A DNA stretch of 64,000 nt from Methylobacterium sp. UNC378MF (GCF_900103195.1 NZ_FMWU01000002.1:62001-126000); one strand, 5' to 3'; counted from the stretch's first letter, positions 15,253 to 25,204 are shown. Program-made: numbers and translations. Notes: generated by a model from the letters alone, not told the origin.

Positions 15253-15548
15253 TGGGCCTGTTCGGCGGCCGCACCGTCACCGTGCCCTGCACGGTGGAGA
15301 TCGAGCAGACGCCCGAGAGCCTGCACGCGCACGTGATCCTCGATGCCGGCTTCGAGATCGAGCCCGGCGACGAGGTCCAGGTTCACGACGCGCCGACCTC
15401 GGTGCCCTATGGCGAGCGGCTGACGGTGCGCCGCACCGCCACAATCACCCGGGCCGGAGCGCTGGAGCGGGCCTGGACCAAGCTCATTGCCCATCTCGAG
15501 CTGACCGAACTCTACGAGGTCAGCTTTTCCGAGAGGAGGAAGCTGTGA
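15252..15548 (+). CDS. Small conserved photosynthesis-cluster protein of unknown function
   Basis: I recognise this 98-residue protein only by position, between puhC and acsF in purple alphaproteobacteria; no function is known to me. It has no membrane segment or signal peptide. The core is [20 protein letters not shown] and [20 protein letters not shown], a likely beta-rich fold, ending in [16 protein letters not shown]. It shares one base with puhC and overlaps the acsF GTG by 4 bases, and its last codons contain the acsF ribosome site. A role in RC/LH assembly or with the cyclase is plausible but unproven. Confidence 0.8.
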   Translation: MGLFGGRTVTVPCTVEIEQTPESLHAHVILDAGFEIEPGDEVQVHDAPTSVPYGERLTVRRTATITRAGALERAWTKLIAHLELTELYEVSFSERRKL

Positions 15549-16633
15549 ACGCGCCCGTCACCCCGACCATCGGACAGCCGGTCCCGAAGACGCCGGTCAA
15601 CGAATCGACCAGGGCCGCGCAGGAGACGACCTTCCTGTCGCCCCGCTTCTACACCACCGATTTCGAGGAGCTCGACCGGACGAATGTCGAGCCGGTGCGG
15701 CGCGACTGGGACGTGCTCATCGCCGAGCTGCGCTCCGATCCGAACAAGCGCCACTTCACACGCAACGCGGAGTTCGACTGCGACCTGTCGCAGATGGAGC
15801 CCGAGCTGCGGAAGGAGTTTCTGGATTTTCTGGTCTCGTCGATCACCGCCGAGTTCTCCGGCTGCGTCCTGTACGCCGAGATGCGCAAGCGGGCGAAGAA
15901 CAAGGACATCCAGGAACTGTTCGGCTTCATGAGCCGCGACGAGGCGCGGCATGCCGGCTTCATCAACGACACGTTGAAGGATTTCGGCATCGGCGTGGAC
16001 CTTGGCTTTCTTACGAAATCCAAGAAATACACGTTCTTCCGGCCGAAATTCATCTTCTACGCCACCTATCTTTCGGAAAAGATCGGCTACGCCCGCTACA
16101 TCACGATCTTCCGCGAGTTGGAGCGCCACCCGGAGCGGCGCATCCACCCGATCTTCAAGTGGTTCGAGCTCTGGTGCAACGACGAGTTCCGCCACGGCGA
16201 AGCCTTCGCGCTCCTGATGCGCGCGAATCCGAAGCTGACGAGCGGCGTGAACCAGTACTGGATCCGGTTCTTCCTGCTCGCTGTCTTCGCGACCATGTAT
16301 GTGCGCGACCATCACCGCCCGGCCTTCCACGCGGCGCTCGGAGTCGACCCGACCGACTACGACTTCAAGGTCTTCCGGATCACCTCGGAGATCTCCCGCC
16401 AGACTTTCCCGCTGGAACTCGACCTCGACAACCCGAAGTTCAAGGCGGGACTCGACCGGCTGCTCGCCTGCTCCCGGGCGATCGCCGACGCCAAGGCGAA
16501 GGGCGGATTTGCCGGCAAGGTCCTGCAGGGCGTCCACGCGGCGCGGGCGGCCTTCACCTTCGCGCGGCTCTATCTGCTGCCCGTCAAGGCCAACGCCCTG
16601 CCGGCCGACATCCGCCTTCAGCCGGTCTGGTAG
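15545..16633 (+). CDS. acsF: Aerobic Mg-protoporphyrin IX monomethyl ester oxidative cyclase
   Basis: Diiron oxygenase that closes ring E of protochlorophyllide with O2. The 362-residue protein has ferritin-like diiron ligands in SITAEFSGC (Glu103), RDEARHAG (Glu133, His136) and NDEFRHGE (Glu214, His217). The start is GTG, preceded by a strong GAGAGGAGGA site and overlapping the upstream stop. No anaerobic cyclase bchE is seen in this window, so pigment synthesis here appears oxygen-dependent. Confidence 0.96.
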   Translation: MNAPVTPTIGQPVPKTPVNESTRAAQETTFLSPRFYTTDFEELDRTNVEPVRRDWDVLIAELRSDPNKRHFTRNAEFDCDLSQMEPELRKEFLDFLVSSITAEFSGCVLYAEMRKRAKNKDIQELFGFMSRDEARHAGFINDTLKDFGIGVDLGFLTKSKKYTFFRPKFIFYATYLSEKIGYARYITIFRELERHPERRIHPIFKWFELWCNDEFRHGEAFALLMRANPKLTSGVNQYWIRFFLLAVFATMYVRDHHRPAFHAALGVDPTDYDFKVFRITSEISRQTFPLELDLDNPKFKAGLDRLLACSRAIADAKAKGGFAGKVLQGVHAARAAFTFARLYLLPVKANALPADIRLQPVW

Positions 16634-16634
16634 A

Positions 16635-17429
16635 ATGGGGACCTACGCCGCCCCGGTCCTGTACGCGGTTCTGCTCTGGTGGTTCTCCACCGGGCTGATC
16701 CTGCTGCTCGACCACGCCCCGCGACGGACGCATCCGTGGAGCATGGCCGCGGCGACGCTGCTGCTCGCCGGTGCGCTGGTGGCGATCCGATCCAGCGCCG
16801 CCGACACGAGCGCCACGGGGGCCTACACGGCTTTCACGGCGGCGCTCGTCGTCTGGGGCTGGCAGGAGATGAGCTACTATATGGGCTTCCTATCGGGCCC
16901 GAAACCGGCCGCCTGCGCGCCGGGGGTGCGGGGGTTCGACCGGTTCCTGGCGGCGCTCGCGACCAGCCTGTGGCACGAATTCGCCATCGTGATCGGGGGC
17001 GTCGCGATCCTGGCGCTCGTCTGGGGCAGTCCCAACCGCTTCGCCCTGTGGACCTACGGCACGCTGGTGGTGATGAACCTCTCGGCACGGCTCAACCTGT
17101 TCTTGGGGGTGCGCAACCTCCACGCCGAGTTCCTGCCGGACCATCTCGGCTACCTCGCCTGCTACCTATCCCGGAAGCCGATGAACCTGCTGTTCCCGGT
17201 CTCGGTGAGCCTCGGGACCATCGCGGCGGCGCTGCTCGGGCGCGCGGCTCTGGGCCCGGACCTGCTGGAACACGAGCTGATCGGCTTCACGGTCCTGGCG
17301 ACGCTGACCGCGCTCGCCACCCTGGAGCACTGGTTCCTGATGCTGCCGCTGCCCTCGACGGAGCTGTGGCGCTGGAGCCTGCCGGCCCGGGCATCCGGGG
17401 AGGCGGCGGGACCGCGGGATCCTGTGTAG
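16635..17429 (+). CDS. puhE: PuhE, putative photosynthetic complex assembly membrane protein
   Basis: Integral membrane protein (DUF3623) implicated in bacteriochlorophyll production and RC assembly. The 264-residue protein has about seven hydrophobic segments and the family signatures [18 protein letters not shown] and [18 protein letters not shown]. The ATG lies one base after the acsF stop. The order acsF-puhE-hemA is conserved in related phototrophs. Confidence 0.92.
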   Translation: MGTYAAPVLYAVLLWWFSTGLILLLDHAPRRTHPWSMAAATLLLAGALVAIRSSAADTSATGAYTAFTAALVVWGWQEMSYYMGFLSGPKPAACAPGVRGFDRFLAALATSLWHEFAIVIGGVAILALVWGSPNRFALWTYGTLVVMNLSARLNLFLGVRNLHAEFLPDHLGYLACYLSRKPMNLLFPVSVSLGTIAAALLGRAALGPDLLEHELIGFTVLATLTALATLEHWFLMLPLPSTELWRWSLPARASGEAAGPRDPV

Positions 17430-17542
17430 AGCCGAGGGATCATCAACGGGCGACGCACGTCCACCAATCTGGAACTGGTCTTGTGCGAAAACCGGTGTCA
17501 CAGGCGGGATCAACCCGCAGGATTTGTTCGGGGAGAGGCGAC
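17430..17542 (+). promoter_or_regulatory. Spacer before hemA
   Basis: At 113 bases this is the longest gap in the superoperon. It ends with GGGGAGAGGCG, a good ribosome site for hemA. No PpsR-type palindrome is present. A separate hemA promoter is likely because ALA is also needed for haem and B12, but I cannot point to clear boxes. Confidence 0.25.
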
Positions 17543-18760
17543 ATGGACTACGAGACCTTCTTCGGGGCTGAGATCGCCGGGCTCCACCGGGAGGGGCGCT
17601 ACCGAGTCTTCACCGACCTCGAGCGCCACGCCGGCAACTTCCCGCACGCGACCCACCACCATGCCGGCGGCACGCGACCCGTGACCGTCTGGTGCTCCAA
17701 CGATTATCTCGGCATGGGCCAGCACCCGGCCGTCACCGGGGCGATGCACGAGGCGATCGACCGCTGCGGCGCGGGCGCCGGCGGCACCCGCAACATCTCG
17801 GGCACCAACCACTACCACGTGCTCCTGGAGCGCGAGCTCGCCGACCTCCACGGCAAGGAGGCGGCTTTGCTCTTCACCTCCGGCTACGTATCGAACTGGG
17901 CGGCGCTCGGGACCCTGGCCTCGCGCCTGCCGAACTGCGCGGTCTTCTCCGATTCCGAGAACCACGCCTCGATGATCGAGGGCATCCGGTTCTCCCGCGC
18001 CGAGCGCCACATCTTCCGCCACAACGATCCGGAAGACCTGAACCGCAAGCTCGCCCTGATCGACCCGGCCCGGCCGAAGCTGGTCGCCTTCGAGTCGGTC
18101 TACTCGATGGACGGCGACATCGCGCCGATCGCCGAGATCTGCGACGTGGCCGAGGCCCACGGGGCGCTCACCTATCTGGACGAGGTCCACGCGGTCGGCC
18201 TCTACGGCGCCCGCGGCGGCGGCATCTCGGAGCGGGACGGAGTCGCCCACCGGCTCGACGTGATCGAGGGCACGCTCGGCAAAGCCTTCGCCGTGCATGG
18301 CGGGTACATCACGGCCTCGGAGAAGCTCTGCGACTTCGTGCGCAGCTTCGCCTCGGGCTTCATCTTCACCACTTCGCTGCCCCCGGCCGTCGCGGCGGGC
18401 GCGGCGGCGAGCATCCGCCATCTGAAGGGAAGCGGCGGCGAGCGCGCCCGCCATCAGGAGCGCGTCGCGAAGGTCCGGCAGGCCCTGGAGGCCGCCGACA
18501 TCCCGACCATGCCCAACGACAGCCACATCGTGCCGGTGATGGTCTGCGATCCGGTGCTCTGCAAAGGGATCTCCGACACCCTGCTCGACGAGTTCGGCAT
18601 CTACGTGCAGCCGATCAACTATCCGACGGTCGCCCGCGGCACCGAGCGGCTGCGGATTACCCCGTCGCCGCTGCACACGGATGCCGACATCGCCCATCTC
18701 GTCGAGGCGCTCACCACGATCTGGGGGCGGATCGGGCTCCGCCAGAAGGCGGCGGAATAG
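17543..18760 (+). CDS. hemA: 5-aminolevulinate synthase
   Basis: PLP enzyme condensing glycine and succinyl-CoA to 5-aminolevulinate, the first step of tetrapyrrole synthesis in alphaproteobacteria. The 405-residue protein begins [21 protein letters not shown] and has the PLP lysine at 247 in [10 protein letters not shown]. The motif reads [10 protein letters not shown] where GKAFGVMGGY is usual, a small deviation near the cofactor. Its position at the end of the operon, behind puhE, supplies precursor for the pathway encoded upstream. Confidence 0.95.
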   Translation: MDYETFFGAEIAGLHREGRYRVFTDLERHAGNFPHATHHHAGGTRPVTVWCSNDYLGMGQHPAVTGAMHEAIDRCGAGAGGTRNISGTNHYHVLLERELADLHGKEAALLFTSGYVSNWAALGTLASRLPNCAVFSDSENHASMIEGIRFSRAERHIFRHNDPEDLNRKLALIDPARPKLVAFESVYSMDGDIAPIAEICDVAEAHGALTYLDEVHAVGLYGARGGGISERDGVAHRLDVIEGTLGKAFAVHGGYITASEKLCDFVRSFASGFIFTTSLPPAVAAGAAASIRHLKGSGGERARHQERVAKVRQALEAADIPTMPNDSHIVPVMVCDPVLCKGISDTLLDEFGIYVQPINYPTVARGTERLRITPSPLHTDADIAHLVEALTTIWGRIGLRQKAAE

Positions 18761-18780
18761 GCTTCCGTTCCCCCAACCGC

Positions 18781-18898
18781 ACCCTCATCCCGAGGCGCCC
18801 GCGTGAGCGGGCCTCGAAGGAGGGCTCCAGCCAGCCGCGCGAATTCTGGAGATCTCCTTCGAGGCCTCCGCTGCGCTTCGGCACCTCAGGATGAGGGG
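18781..18898. repeat. Dispersed inverted repeat, family C, between hemA and bchI
   Basis: The left end ACCCTCATCC(c)GAGG and inner GCCTCGAAGGAG are mirrored on the right by CTCCTTCGAGGC and CCTCaGGATGAGGG. The element fills nearly the whole hemA-bchI gap. Its right end supplies the purine-rich GGATGAGGGGGTGGG just before the TTG start of bchI. Confidence 0.7.
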
Positions 18899-18903
18899 GT
18901 GGG

Positions 18904-19950
18904 TTGGATGCCCCCGCAGCATCGAGTCAACGCGTGCCCACTTTCCCCTTCTCGGCCATCGTTGGCCAGGACGAGATGCGCCAGGCGCTGCTGATCGCGG
19001 CGGTGGACCCGGCCGTCGGCGGCGTGCTGGTCTTCGGCGACCGCGGCACCGGCAAGTCCACGGCGATCCGGGCGCTGGCCGCCCTGCTGCCGCCGATGCG
19101 GGTCATGGTCGGCTGCCCGTACAATTGCGACCCCGACAGCCCGGCGGAATCCTGCCCCCACTGCGCGAGCTTGCCGGGCGCGCGGAGAAAGTCCGAAAAA
19201 AAGCCGGTGCCGGTGGTGGACCTGCCGCTCGGCGCAACCGAGGACCGGGTCGTCGGCACCCTCGACCTTGAGCGGGCGCTCGGCGCCGGCGTGAAGGCCT
19301 TCGAGCCGGGCCTGCTCGCCCGGGCCAATCGCGGCTTCCTGTACATCGACGAGGTCAACCTCCTCGAGGACCACCTCGTCGACCTGCTGCTCGACGTGGC
19401 GGCCTCCGGCGTCAACACGGTCGAGCGCGAGGGCCTGTCCCTGCGCCACCCGGCGCGGTTCGTGCTGGTCGGGTCCGGCAACCCGGAGGAGGGGGAGCTG
19501 CGCCCGCAGCTCCTCGACCGGTTCGGCCTCGCCTGCGAGGTCGTGACCCCGAAGGACATCCCCACCCGCATCGCGGTGGTGCGTGCCCGGGACGCCTACG
19601 AGCGTGATCCGGAGGGGTTCTGCGCCGCCCGCGCCCGGGACGAGGCCGCGATTCGAAAGCGAATCCTGCTGGCGCGGGAGCGCCTGCCGACGGTGACCGT
19701 GCCGGATGCCGCCCTGGAGCGCGCGGCGCAGCTCTGCCTGGCGCTCGGCACCGACGGATTGCGCGGCGAGCTGACCCTGATGCGGACCGCCCGGGCACTT
19801 GCGGCCCTCGACGGCGTCGGAGACGTCACCGACGACCACCTCCGCCGCATCGCTCCGGCGGCCCTGCGCCACCGCCTGCGCCGCAACCCGCTGGACGAAT
19901 CCGGATCCACCGCCCGCGTGGAGCGGGCGCTGGCGGAGGTGTTTGCGTGA
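18904..19950 (+). CDS. bchI: Magnesium chelatase ATPase subunit I
   Basis: AAA+ ATPase that forms the motor ring of Mg-chelatase with BchD. Up to 348 residues. Walker A is GDRGTGKST, Walker B FLYIDEVNLL, the Cys cluster CPYNC...CPHC lies at about 78-97, and sensor/Arg-finger regions follow (GSGNPEEGELRPQLLDRFG). The start is uncertain: TTG at 18904 has a purine-rich stretch provided by the upstream repeat, while GTG at 18934 gives VPTFPFSAIVGQDEM, which fits the usual N-terminus better but has a weaker site. Confidence 0.94.
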   Translation: MDAPAASSQRVPTFPFSAIVGQDEMRQALLIAAVDPAVGGVLVFGDRGTGKSTAIRALAALLPPMRVMVGCPYNCDPDSPAESCPHCASLPGARRKSEKKPVPVVDLPLGATEDRVVGTLDLERALGAGVKAFEPGLLARANRGFLYIDEVNLLEDHLVDLLLDVAASGVNTVEREGLSLRHPARFVLVGSGNPEEGELRPQLLDRFGLACEVVTPKDIPTRIAVVRARDAYERDPEGFCAARARDEAAIRKRILLARERLPTVTVPDAALERAAQLCLALGTDGLRGELTLMRTARALAALDGVGDVTDDHLRRIAPAALRHRLRRNPLDESGSTARVERALAEVFA

Positions 19951-20024
19951 CGGGCGCGCCACCCTTCGCCGCCACACCAGCGGACCCAGCCTGCGGCCCG
20001 CGTCGCGTGGTTTCAGAACGGTGC

Positions 20025-20178
20025 GCCGGTCCCCTCGCCTCGAGGGAGAGGGACAGGGTGAGGAGGGGTGCGTGGCGTCGGGAGACGACGCGCCCTCGAC
20101 GCGCATCGAAGCCGTGCTCTGTCCTGAACCTCCTCATTCCTCACCCCAGCCCTCTCCAGCACGGGAAAGGGGGCCGGC
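20025..20178. repeat. Dispersed inverted repeat, family B, between bchI and bchD
   Basis: The left part GGTCCCCTCGCCTCGAGGG plus GACAGGGTGAGGAGG is mirrored by CCTCATTCCTCACCCC and CCCTCTCCAGCACGGGAAAG. The same layout recurs at 34319-34408. It separates two genes that are normally tightly linked. Confidence 0.6.
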
Positions 20179-20229
20179 TGCGGCCTGCACACGCCGATGC
20201 GTGACCATCGTCACTCCGCAGGGGAGAAC

Positions 20230-21888
20230 GTGGGCACTCCATCCTGGGCCGACGCCCGCCTTGCCGCCCGGCTGCTCGCCGCCGACCCGCACGGGCTCGG
20301 CGGCGCAGTGCTGCGCGCTGCCCCCGGCCCGATCCGCGAGCGCTGGCTTGAAGCCTTGCGCGCCGCGCTCACGCCCGGAACACCCTGGCGCCGCCTGCCC
20401 TCCGGCATCGGCGACGATGCCCTGCTCGGCGGCCTCGATCTCGCGGCGACCCTGGCGGCCGGCCGTCCGATCTCCCGGGCGGGCCTTCTGGCGGAGGCCG
20501 ATGGCGGGATCATCGTCGTCCCCATGGCCGAGCGCCTGCCGCCCGGCACCGCGTCCCGTCTCGCGGCCGTTCTGGATACCGGCATGGCCTCGGATCAGCC
20601 GGCCCGGTTCGGACTGATCCTCCTCGACGAGGGCGAGGCGGACGAGACCGTCGCCGAGGCGCTGGCCGATCGCCTGGCCTTCCGGATCGACCTGCATGGC
20701 CTCGGCCGCGCGGAGGCCTCGGCGCCCGAGCCAGAACCCGCCCCGGGCGCTCCGGAGCCGGACCCGGTCGGCAGCCTCTGCGCCCTGGCCGAAGCCTTCG
20801 GCATCGCGTCCCTGCGCGGTCCGATCCTGTCGGCACGGGTGGCGCGCGCCCTCGCGGGAGCGTGGCCGATCGGCCAGGCCGAGATCGTGTCGGCCGCGCG
20901 CCTCGTCCTGGCACCGCGCGCCACGCGCCTGCCGGCGCCCGAGGAGCCAGCCCCCGAGACCGCGGAGGTGCCGCCGGCGGGCCCGCCTCAGGAACAGCCC
21001 GGGCAGGAGAGGGCGGATCCGTCCGCCGCGGAGGCGCCGGACGACATTGTGCTTGAGGCGGTGCGCGCCGCGATTCCGCCCAACCTCCTCGACCAGTTGC
21101 TGGCGGGTGGCCAGCGTCTCGCGGCCGCGAAGGCGGGCCGGGTGGGGCAGGCGGCCTCCGCCCGCACGGGGCGCCCGGTCGGGAGCCGGCGGGGCGACCC
21201 GCGGCGGGGACGCCTCGACCTGCTCGCCACCTTGCGGGCGGCGGCGCCCTGGCAGGCTCTACGGCGGAATGTGGCGGAGCCGCGCGCCATCGTGGTGCGG
21301 CGGGACGACCTGCGGATCCGAGTCCTGCGGCAGCGGACCGAGACCACCACGGTGTTCTGCGTCGACGCATCGGGCTCGGCCGCCCTGGAGCGGCTGGCAG
21401 AGGCCAAGGGCGCCATCGAACTATTGCTGGCCGAAGCCTATGTCCGGCGCGACCGGGTGGCGCTGGTGGCGTTCCGCGGCACCGGTGCGGAGCTGGTCCT
21501 GCCGCCGACCCGCTCCCTCACGCGGGCCAAGCGCGGGCTGTCGGGGCTGCCGGGTGGGGGCGGGACGCCGCTCGCGGCAGGGATCGACGCCGCCATCGCG
21601 GTGGCCCTCGGCGTGCGTCGCGGCGGCAGCCGGCCTGCAATCGTGCTGCTGACCGACGGACGCGCCAATGTCGCCCGCTCGGGGGAAGGAGGCCGCGTGC
21701 GGGCGGGTGCGGAGGCCCTGGAGGCGGCGCGCGCCTTGCGAGCGGCGGGGCTGCCGGCTCTGGTGGTCGATACCGGCAACCGGGGCGAAGAGGCTCGAGT
21801 GGTCGCGGACGCGATGGGCGCTCGCTACCTGAAGCTGCCGCGGGCCGAGGCCGGTCAGCTCAGCGCGGCGGTGCGGGCGGCGCTCTGA
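20230..21888 (+). CDS. bchD: Magnesium chelatase subunit D
   Basis: Adaptor subunit linking the BchI ring to BchH. It has an inactive AAA+ domain (1 to about 240), a Pro/Glu-rich acidic linker (about 240-275) and a C-terminal von Willebrand A domain with MIDAS residues VDASGSAALERL and LLTDGRANVA. About 552 residues from GTG at 20230, which follows AGGGGAG closely and gives VGTPSWADARLAARLLAADP, a normal BchD start. An in-frame ATG at 20197 would add 11 residues. Confidence 0.93.
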   Translation: MGTPSWADARLAARLLAADPHGLGGAVLRAAPGPIRERWLEALRAALTPGTPWRRLPSGIGDDALLGGLDLAATLAAGRPISRAGLLAEADGGIIVVPMAERLPPGTASRLAAVLDTGMASDQPARFGLILLDEGEADETVAEALADRLAFRIDLHGLGRAEASAPEPEPAPGAPEPDPVGSLCALAEAFGIASLRGPILSARVARALAGAWPIGQAEIVSAARLVLAPRATRLPAPEEPAPETAEVPPAGPPQEQPGQERADPSAAEAPDDIVLEAVRAAIPPNLLDQLLAGGQRLAAAKAGRVGQAASARTGRPVGSRRGDPRRGRLDLLATLRAAAPWQALRRNVAEPRAIVVRRDDLRIRVLRQRTETTTVFCVDASGSAALERLAEAKGAIELLLAEAYVRRDRVALVAFRGTGAELVLPPTRSLTRAKRGLSGLPGGGGTPLAAGIDAAIAVALGVRRGGSRPAIVLLTDGRANVARSGEGGRVRAGAEALEAARALRAAGLPALVVDTGNRGEEARVVADAMGARYLKLPRAEAGQLSAAVRAAL

Positions 21889-21919
21889 GCGCGGTGCTTC
21901 CGACGCGCGAGACGGTGAC

Positions 21920-22066
21920 TCAGAGGTCGCCGCCGATGCCGCTGTCGGCGAGGCGCTGGTGGTGGGCGAGCCACGAGTTCAGCATCTCGCGGACGAGCGC
22001 CTTGAGGCTCCAGCTGCCGGAGACCGGAGCGGCGATGTTCTGGGTCGAGGAGGTGAAGAGGATCAT
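21920..22066 (-). CDS. Small hypothetical protein (48 residues), antisense-oriented in the bch cluster
   Basis: A short frame beginning MILFTSSTQNIAAPVSGSWS and ending HQRLADSGIGGDL. A good ribosome site (TTGGAGAAGG) precedes its ATG on the minus strand, and the protein looks natural: a Ser/Thr-rich N-terminus, then an amphipathic helix SLKALVREMLNSWLAHH. It sits tail-to-tail with bchD in the 387-base gap before bchO. A start 37 codons upstream exists but encodes unlikely sequence. I do not recognise a family, and function is unknown. Confidence 0.5.
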   Translation of the reverse strand: MILFTSSTQNIAAPVSGSWSLKALVREMLNSWLAHHQRLADSGIGGDL

Positions 22067-22275
22067 GGCCTTCTCCAAAGTCGGGGGCGTGTCTTGCTCT
22101 TGTTCACCCGTGATATGCCGCCCCTGTTGCGTCGCAGCAATCGACCTCCGCTCACCCGTGGCATGCGGCCGCCGCATAGGATTGTTCAGTGTTACGAAAT
22201 ACTTCCGGCCATGAACGATAGCGCCCCTGCCGCCTCCGGCCCGTCCGGTCCTATCGCAGTGCGGGATGTGCTCCC

Positions 22276-23184
22276 ATGCTGACCAAGTTCGACGCGGACC
22301 GGCCCGACTGGGCCGTCGAGGGCCGCGACTGGCCTCATCGGGAAGCCAGCCGCTTCGTGGAGGCGGCGGGCCGGCGCTGGCACGTCCAGGAATTCGGGAG
22401 CCCGGACGCCCCGGCTCTGCTGCTCCTGCACGGGACGGGGGCGGCCAACCATTCGTGGCGCGGGCTGGCGCCGCTCCTCGCCCGTGACTTCCGCGTGATC
22501 GCCCCGGACCTGCCGGGTCACGGCTTCACGGATCCGCTGCCCGACGCCGACCTGTCCCTGCCCGGCATGGCCAGGGCCGTGGCGGGCCTCGTGGCGGCGC
22601 TCGACCGTCCGCCCGTCCTGGCGGCGGGCCACTCGGCCGGTGCGGCCGTGCTGGCGCGGATGTGCCTCGACGGCACCATCGCACCGCGATTGCTGGCGGC
22701 CTTCAACGGCGCCCTGGCACCCCTGCCAGGGGCGGCCAGCCTCCTGTTTCCCAGCATGGCGCGGCTGCTGTTCCTCAACCCCTTCACCCCGAGGATCTTC
22801 GCCTGGACGGCGGACCGATCCGCGGCCAAGCGGCTGATCGAGGGAACCGGCTCGCGCCTCGATCCGGAGGGGGTCGATCTCTACCGCCGGCTCTTCGCCC
22901 GGGCCGGCCATGTCCGCGGGGCGCTGGGGATGATGGCGAACTGGGATCTCGCCGGGCTGCACCGGGCGCTGCCCGGCCTCGCGACCCGCACCCTGCTGAT
23001 CGTCGGCGGCGACGACAAGGCCATCCTGCCGGACACCGCCTTCGCCCTGCGCGATCGCCTGCCCGATGCCCGCGTCCGCCTGATCCGCGGTCTTGGCCAC
23101 CTCGCGCACGAGGAGGCGCCGGAACGGGTGGCCGAGGTGCTCCGCGCGGAGGCTTTGGACGCGGGCCTTCTGTCGCCAGCGTGA
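22276..23184 (+). CDS. bchO: BchO, alpha/beta hydrolase of the Mg-chelatase locus
   Basis: Alpha/beta-fold hydrolase found beside bchI and bchD in purple bacteria and called a Mg-chelatase accessory protein; its reaction is not established. The 302-residue protein has an oxyanion region LLLHGTGAANHSW, nucleophile elbow GHSAGA (about residue 120), acid residue region VGGDDKAI and catalytic His in GLGHLAHEE. The order bchI-bchD-bchO is conserved. The ATG at 22276 lacks a strong ribosome site. Confidence 0.9.
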   Translation: MLTKFDADRPDWAVEGRDWPHREASRFVEAAGRRWHVQEFGSPDAPALLLLHGTGAANHSWRGLAPLLARDFRVIAPDLPGHGFTDPLPDADLSLPGMARAVAGLVAALDRPPVLAAGHSAGAAVLARMCLDGTIAPRLLAAFNGALAPLPGAASLLFPSMARLLFLNPFTPRIFAWTADRSAAKRLIEGTGSRLDPEGVDLYRRLFARAGHVRGALGMMANWDLAGLHRALPGLATRTLLIVGGDDKAILPDTAFALRDRLPDARVRLIRGLGHLAHEEAPERVAEVLRAEALDAGLLSPA

Positions 23185-23282
23185 CCCAGACGGGACTGGC
23201 GCCGGCCTTGCGTGGGTCGTAGAGCCTGCCGCGGGCCGCGAGGGCCCGACATGCAGCCAGCACCGAGGAGCAGCCGGGAACG

Positions 23283-24068
23283 ATGGCGAGACCCGTGATC
23301 GGCGTCATCGGCAACGCGCGCCTGATCGACAGCCGGTTCCCGGCGCAGATCGTCGGCGAGAACAACATGCGGGCGGTGGCCGCGGTGGCCGGTGCCCTGC
23401 CGCTGATGTTCGCCGCCGCCCCGGCGATCACCGATCTCGGCGACCTCCTCGACACCGTGGACGGCGTCCTGCTGACGGGCGGCCGCGCCAATGTCCACCC
23501 GGCCCGGTTCAACGCCGAGCCCTGTGCGGCGCACGAGCCCTACGACGAGGACCGCGATGCCGTGGCGCTGCCGCTGATCGAGGCCTGCGTGGCGCGCGGC
23601 GTGCCGCTCTTCGGCATCTGCCGCGGCTTCCAGGAGATGAACGTCGCCTTCGGGGGCAGCCTGCACCCGGAGATCCGCGAACTGCCCGGCCGGCTCAATC
23701 ACCGCATGCCGCGCCTCGCGAACGGCGAGATCCACCCGGACCTGGAGGTGATCTTCGCCGACCGTCACGCGGTCCGCCTGACGCCCGGAGGCGCTTTCGC
23801 CCGCCTTCTGGAGCGCGAGACGATCCGGGTGAACTCCCTGCACGGACAGGGTATCCTGGAGCCGGGCGAGCGGGTGGTGATCGAGGGCGTGGCCGAGGAC
23901 GACACGGTCGAGGCGATCCGCATCCGCGACGCGGCGGGCTTCGCGCTCGGGGTCCAGTGGCACGCCGAGCACGACCCGGCAACCAATCCGATCAACCGCG
24001 CCCTGTTCGAGGCCTTCGGAGCCGCCGCGGCGACGCGGCACCGGGCACGTTCGGCAGGCCGGACCTGA
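23283..24068 (+). CDS. Gamma-glutamyl-gamma-aminobutyrate hydrolase family protein (peptidase C26)
   Basis: Class I glutamine amidotransferase-like hydrolase. The 261-residue protein has catalytic Cys in FGICRGFQEMNVAFGG (about residue 119) and His in VQWHAEHDPATN. Relatives such as PuuD hydrolyse gamma-glutamyl-GABA in putrescine degradation. No other put/puu gene is adjacent, so the substrate is open. A ribosome site (GAGGAG) lies in the upstream stretch ending at ACGATG. Confidence 0.85.
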   Translation: MARPVIGVIGNARLIDSRFPAQIVGENNMRAVAAVAGALPLMFAAAPAITDLGDLLDTVDGVLLTGGRANVHPARFNAEPCAAHEPYDEDRDAVALPLIEACVARGVPLFGICRGFQEMNVAFGGSLHPEIRELPGRLNHRMPRLANGEIHPDLEVIFADRHAVRLTPGGAFARLLERETIRVNSLHGQGILEPGERVVIEGVAEDDTVEAIRIRDAAGFALGVQWHAEHDPATNPINRALFEAFGAAAATRHRARSAGRT

Positions 24069-24364
24069 GCCCCTGTTTCGGCGCGGATTGCCACAATCCT
24101 GGAGGCCGGTGCGGCAACACAGCACCGAGCGACCGCCGACGTTTCGGGTCATTTTCGCATTAACCTATGTTCATTCTGACCTTTTGATCACTGGAATATT
24201 GCTTCTTCCACCGGACAAATCTTGGCCCCGTGCGTGGGGATTCACCTTTCCCCCGGGCGACCTGTCGCAGGAGGGAACGGCAGCAGCCCGATGGTGTTGC
24301 CGGAGTCCCGAACAGCGGGAGCCTCGCAGCGAGGCTTCCTGCGCAGAGAACGGGCAGAACGCGC

Positions 24365-25117
24365 ATGCAGCTACCCCGCGACGACCGAGAGCACCCCCGT
24401 GCCGAGGCCTTCCGCGACTTCATCCGGAACCCGCCCTTCCCCTGCGTGGGCGCCAAGTCGGCCCTGTCCCGCGGACGGATGCGGATCGTGGTGGCCCGGG
24501 ACATCACTTCGGGCTGGGACGACATGCGCATCTACCCGGCGCTGCTCGCCTTCGTGGCCCAGTACCGGGCGCAGCCGGACCTGTTCCAGAGCTTCGCCGT
24601 CGTCTTCGAAGGTCCCGGCGATCTCTCGGAGGAAGCGTTCGAGCGGAACCTCTGGGCGCGGGCGCAGTCCCTGACCGACAAGGATGCCTGGCTCGGCCAG
24701 CCCCACGATGCCCGCGTCGCCGACGATCCCGACAATCCGCATTTCTCGCTCAGCTTCGGCGGCGAGGCCTTCTTCGTGGTCGGCCTCCATCCGAATGCCA
24801 GCCGCCCGGCGCGGCGCTTCTCGTCGCCGGTTCTGGTCTTCAACCTGCACGCCCAGTTCGAGCGCCTGCGCGCGGAGGGACGCTACGAGAAGCTGCGCGC
24901 CGCGATCCTGGAGCGTGACGAGGCCCTCGCCGGGAGCGTGAACCCGATGCTGGCGCGCCACGGCGAAGCGTCGGAGGCGCGCCAATACAGCGGCCGCGTG
25001 GTCGATGCGGACTGGCGCTGCCCCATGCAGGGCCGTCCGGCGCCTGCGCCCGAAGCGGACGTCTGGCACCCGCCGGTCCTGCCTGTGGACCACAGTCTGC
25101 CGGGCAGTGGGGTCTGA
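24365..25117 (+). CDS. YqcI/YcgG family protein
   Basis: Soluble protein of 250 residues belonging to the YqcI/YcgG family, recognised by FIRNPPFPCVGAKSALSRG near the N-terminus and FVVGLHPNASRPARRF in the middle. The biochemical function is not established to my knowledge. The ATG was chosen because the family N-terminus starts close to it; the frame is open further upstream without plausible sequence. It is followed 87 bases later by a DUF1989 gene, a pairing also seen around ycgG and ycgI in Bacillus subtilis. Confidence 0.8.
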   Translation: MQLPRDDREHPRAEAFRDFIRNPPFPCVGAKSALSRGRMRIVVARDITSGWDDMRIYPALLAFVAQYRAQPDLFQSFAVVFEGPGDLSEEAFERNLWARAQSLTDKDAWLGQPHDARVADDPDNPHFSLSFGGEAFFVVGLHPNASRPARRFSSPVLVFNLHAQFERLRAEGRYEKLRAAILERDEALAGSVNPMLARHGEASEARQYSGRVVDADWRCPMQGRPAPAPEADVWHPPVLPVDHSLPGSGV

Positions 25118-25204
25118 GGCACACGGATCGCAGGGCCGGACGGCGCGTTCCCGGAGGCGGGGCGGCACGGCCTGCAATACGGGTTTGATGCAGCCGACAA
25201 TGGA

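Noticed and set aside
24140..24210. Sigma54 promoter upstream of the YcgG-like gene
   Set aside because: A GG...GC pair exists in an AT-rich stretch, but the spacing is 6 bases rather than 10.
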